6,521 nt of DNA from Nitrospirota bacterium (lineage in GTDB: Bacteria > Nitrospirota > Nitrospiria > Nitrospirales > UBA8639), in NCBI GenBank assembly GCA_020355985.1, contig CP070628.1, forward strand, positions 662,086 to 668,606, written 5' to 3'. Shown piece by piece: positions 4,800-6,521 of this stretch (positions are counted from its first letter, which is position 1; every line of letters begins with the position of its first letter). The position numbers were made by a program, and so were the translations under genes. The notes under the pieces were generated by a model that saw nothing but the letters and a program-made list of their open reading frames with translations, made no database searches and was not told the DNA's origin.

Positions 4800-6521
4800 A
4801 TGACCGCTCCAATCGACTTTCCTTCCCACTTACCCATTCACCATGTGGTGTTAGTCGACGCGTCTGGCTTCATCTTTCGCGCCTTCCATGCCATTAATAT
4901 TCTCACGCGCCCTGATGGAACCCCGGTGAATGCCGTCTATGGCTTTATCACGATGCTCATGAAGTTGCTGGATGATATGCAGCCCGATCACATCGCCATC
5001 ATTTTTGATTCCGCCCGAAAAACCTTTCGTAATGACCTAGACCCGTCATATAAGGCCAATCGCACTGAGCCTCCAGACGAATTAGTGCCTCAATTTGCGT
5101 TGGTGCGAGAAGCAACCAGTGCGTTTAACTTCGATTGTATCGAGTTGCAGGGTTTTGAGGCCGACGACCTCATCGCAACCTATACCAAGGAGGCGATCAA
5201 TGAGGGAGCCGAAGTCACCATTGTGTCCTCAGATAAAGATCTGATGCAGCTGGTTTCGGATCGAGTCACGATGTTCGATTCTTTCAAAAACAAACGGATC
5301 GGCCCCGACCAGGTTCATGAAAAATTTGGCGTCTATCCTGAAAAGGTCGTGGACGTGCAATCCTTGGCAGGCGATTCGAGCGACAATGTGCCCGGGGTCC
5401 CAGGCATCGGCATCAAAACCGCCGCGCAATTGATTCAAGAATTTGGGGATTTGGATACGCTTCTTGCCCGGGCCTCGGAAATTAAGCAAAACAAGCGACG
5501 GGAAAATCTTATTGAATATGCCGATAAGGCCCGCCTTTCGCGGGAACTCGTTCGATTGCGAGATGATGTCCCCCTGACTATTCCTCTGAGCGAACTTGGA
5601 CGACGCCAACCAGACCTGGTTCATTTAGAACAATTCCTTAAAGACCAGGGATTTAAAACGATCCTGGCTCGTCTTCAAAGCCGGGCACCAAAAGATCCAT
5701 CTTCCGCATCACCCAAGCCACAAGCTCCCCATTCCTCTCCTTCAACCAATTCAGAAAAGACGAATCCTTCTACCCCTGAAGCCATCTCTCAAACACATTA
5801 CGAATTGGTGCAAACAGTAGAAGCCTTGCAATCCTGGATCGATAACGCACTTCAACAAGGACTGGTGGCCGTTGATACGGAAACCACCTCGCTAGATCAA
5901 ACACGGGCCGAATTAGTCGGTATATCGCTTTGTCTTCAACAAGGAAACGCCTGTTACATCCCCGTCGGGCATGTGGCACCTGGGGCTACAACTTCTATGG
6001 ACCTATTGGAACAGACTCAGCCGGAATCGGAAAGACCTCGGCAAATTCCCCTACATACCGTGCTCGATACGCTCCGACCTCTTCTCACCAACCCAAGCGT
6101 TCTGAAGGTCGGCCACAATATTAAATACGACATGGTGGTCTTGGCTCGCTATGGACTCCCGATTTCGCCGGTAGATGACACTATGCTCCTTTCCTATGTG
6201 TTAGAAGGCGGAAAGCATGGGCATGGCATGGACGACCTCGCTAATCTATACCTGGGACATACCACGATCAAATATAAGGAGGTCACCGGCACAGGCAAGT
6301 CCCAAATCACCTTTGACCAGGTTCCATTAGAAAAAGCCCTGGATTACGCAGCAGAAGATGCGGACATCACTTTTCGCCTGCATCAATCTCTTAAACCACG
6401 TCTTCTTGAGGAACATCTGACCACCGCGTATGAAACACTCGAACGTCCTTTAATCCCCGTGTTGGCCTCGATGGAACAAAAAGGCATCAAGGTCGACATG
6501 GCCCAACTCAAGAAGGTTTCC
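4800..6521 (+). CDS. polA: DNA polymerase I, N-terminal 574 residues (3'-truncated by window edge)
   Basis: The frame is open from ATG 4800 to the window end, so the gene is cut at 574 residues of the roughly 900-1000 expected. Residues 1-290 form the 5' nuclease (flap endonuclease) domain. Its metal-binding acids are D20 in VVLVDASG, D70 in IIFDSARKTFR, E120, D122 and D123 in GFEADDL, D145 and D147 in SSDKDL, and D192 and D195 in GDSSDNVPGVPGIG, where the helix-hairpin-helix DNA-binding motif begins. A Ser/Pro-rich linker (about 295-333) leads to the 3'-5' exonuclease domain. Its catalytic residues are present: D359 and E361 in VDTETT, D444 in GHNIKYD, and Y516 and D520 in YAAEDAD, so proofreading should be intact, unlike in Taq polymerase. 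The polymerase domain is just starting at LERPLIPVLASMEQKGIKVD. PolA fills gaps in excision repair and removes Okazaki primers. A weak GGAA (4787-4790) lies 9 bases before the start. An upstream in-frame TTG at 4713 is less likely. Confidence 0.95.
   Translation, partial: MTAPIDFPSHLPIHHVVLVDASGFIFRAFHAINILTRPDGTPVNAVYGFITMLMKLLDDMQPDHIAIIFDSARKTFRNDLDPSYKANRTEPPDELVPQFALVREATSAFNFDCIELQGFEADDLIATYTKEAINEGAEVTIVSSDKDLMQLVSDRVTMFDSFKNKRIGPDQVHEKFGVYPEKVVDVQSLAGDSSDNVPGVPGIGIKTAAQLIQEFGDLDTLLARASEIKQNKRRENLIEYADKARLSRELVRLRDDVPLTIPLSELGRRQPDLVHLEQFLKDQGFKTILARLQSRAPKDPSSASPKPQAPHSSPSTNSEKTNPSTPEAISQTHYELVQTVEALQSWIDNALQQGLVAVDTETTSLDQTRAELVGISLCLQQGNACYIPVGHVAPGATTSMDLLEQTQPESERPRQIPLHTVLDTLRPLLTNPSVLKVGHNIKYDMVVLARYGLPISPVDDTMLLSYVLEGGKHGHGMDDLANLYLGHTTIKYKEVTGTGKSQITFDQVPLEKALDYAAEDADITFRLHQSLKPRLLEEHLTTAYETLERPLIPVLASMEQKGIKVDMAQLKKVS

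Noticed and set aside
4713..4800. TTG at 4713 as an upstream start for polA
   Set aside because: The frame is open back to 4698, but there is no ribosome site before 4713, it would place the candidate promoter inside the coding region, and the ATG at 4800 already gives a normal PolA N-terminus.
5229..5624. 131-residue minus-strand frame inside polA
   Set aside because: It is antisense to the 5' nuclease domain, which shows all expected metal-binding residues in the + frame.

Overview
The window looks like chromosomal housekeeping DNA from a Gram-negative bacterium. It carries an AsmA-family protein, which only makes sense in a cell with an outer membrane, and a YbbP-type ABC-transporter permease. 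Base composition appears to be somewhat below 50% GC by eye. The phylum cannot be fixed from one window. The PolA protein resembles alphaproteobacterial PolA from memory of its motifs, but the other genes do not point clearly to that class, and a lineage such as Nitrospirota is not excluded.

Layout, left to right. (1) The 3' part of a large FtsX/MacB-type permease gene (+), cut by the left window edge. (2) A gene-poor stretch of about 0.53 kb (1778-2310) with no convincing protein gene but several clear inverted repeats. These include a stacked long-range stem that could close a structured RNA of about 126 nt, and a perfect 10-bp hairpin just upstream of the next gene. (3) A stand-alone receiver-domain (CheY-like) response regulator (+). 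(4) Convergent with it, a complete AsmA-family gene (-). (5) A 148-bp divergent promoter region. (6) The first 574 codons of polA (+), covering the 5' nuclease and 3'-5' exonuclease domains and cut by the right window edge just as the polymerase domain begins.

How the genes relate. No common pathway is evident. The permease probably belongs to an operon that lies to the left. The response regulator appears to be its own transcription unit and no sensor kinase is visible. AsmA (cell envelope, probable inter-membrane lipid transfer) and polA (DNA repair and Okazaki-fragment processing) share only a divergent promoter region, where I can propose one sigma70-like promoter for each. No mobile element, CRISPR array, tRNA or rRNA was seen. 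The part most likely to hold something undescribed is the structured non-coding stretch at about 2026-2270.
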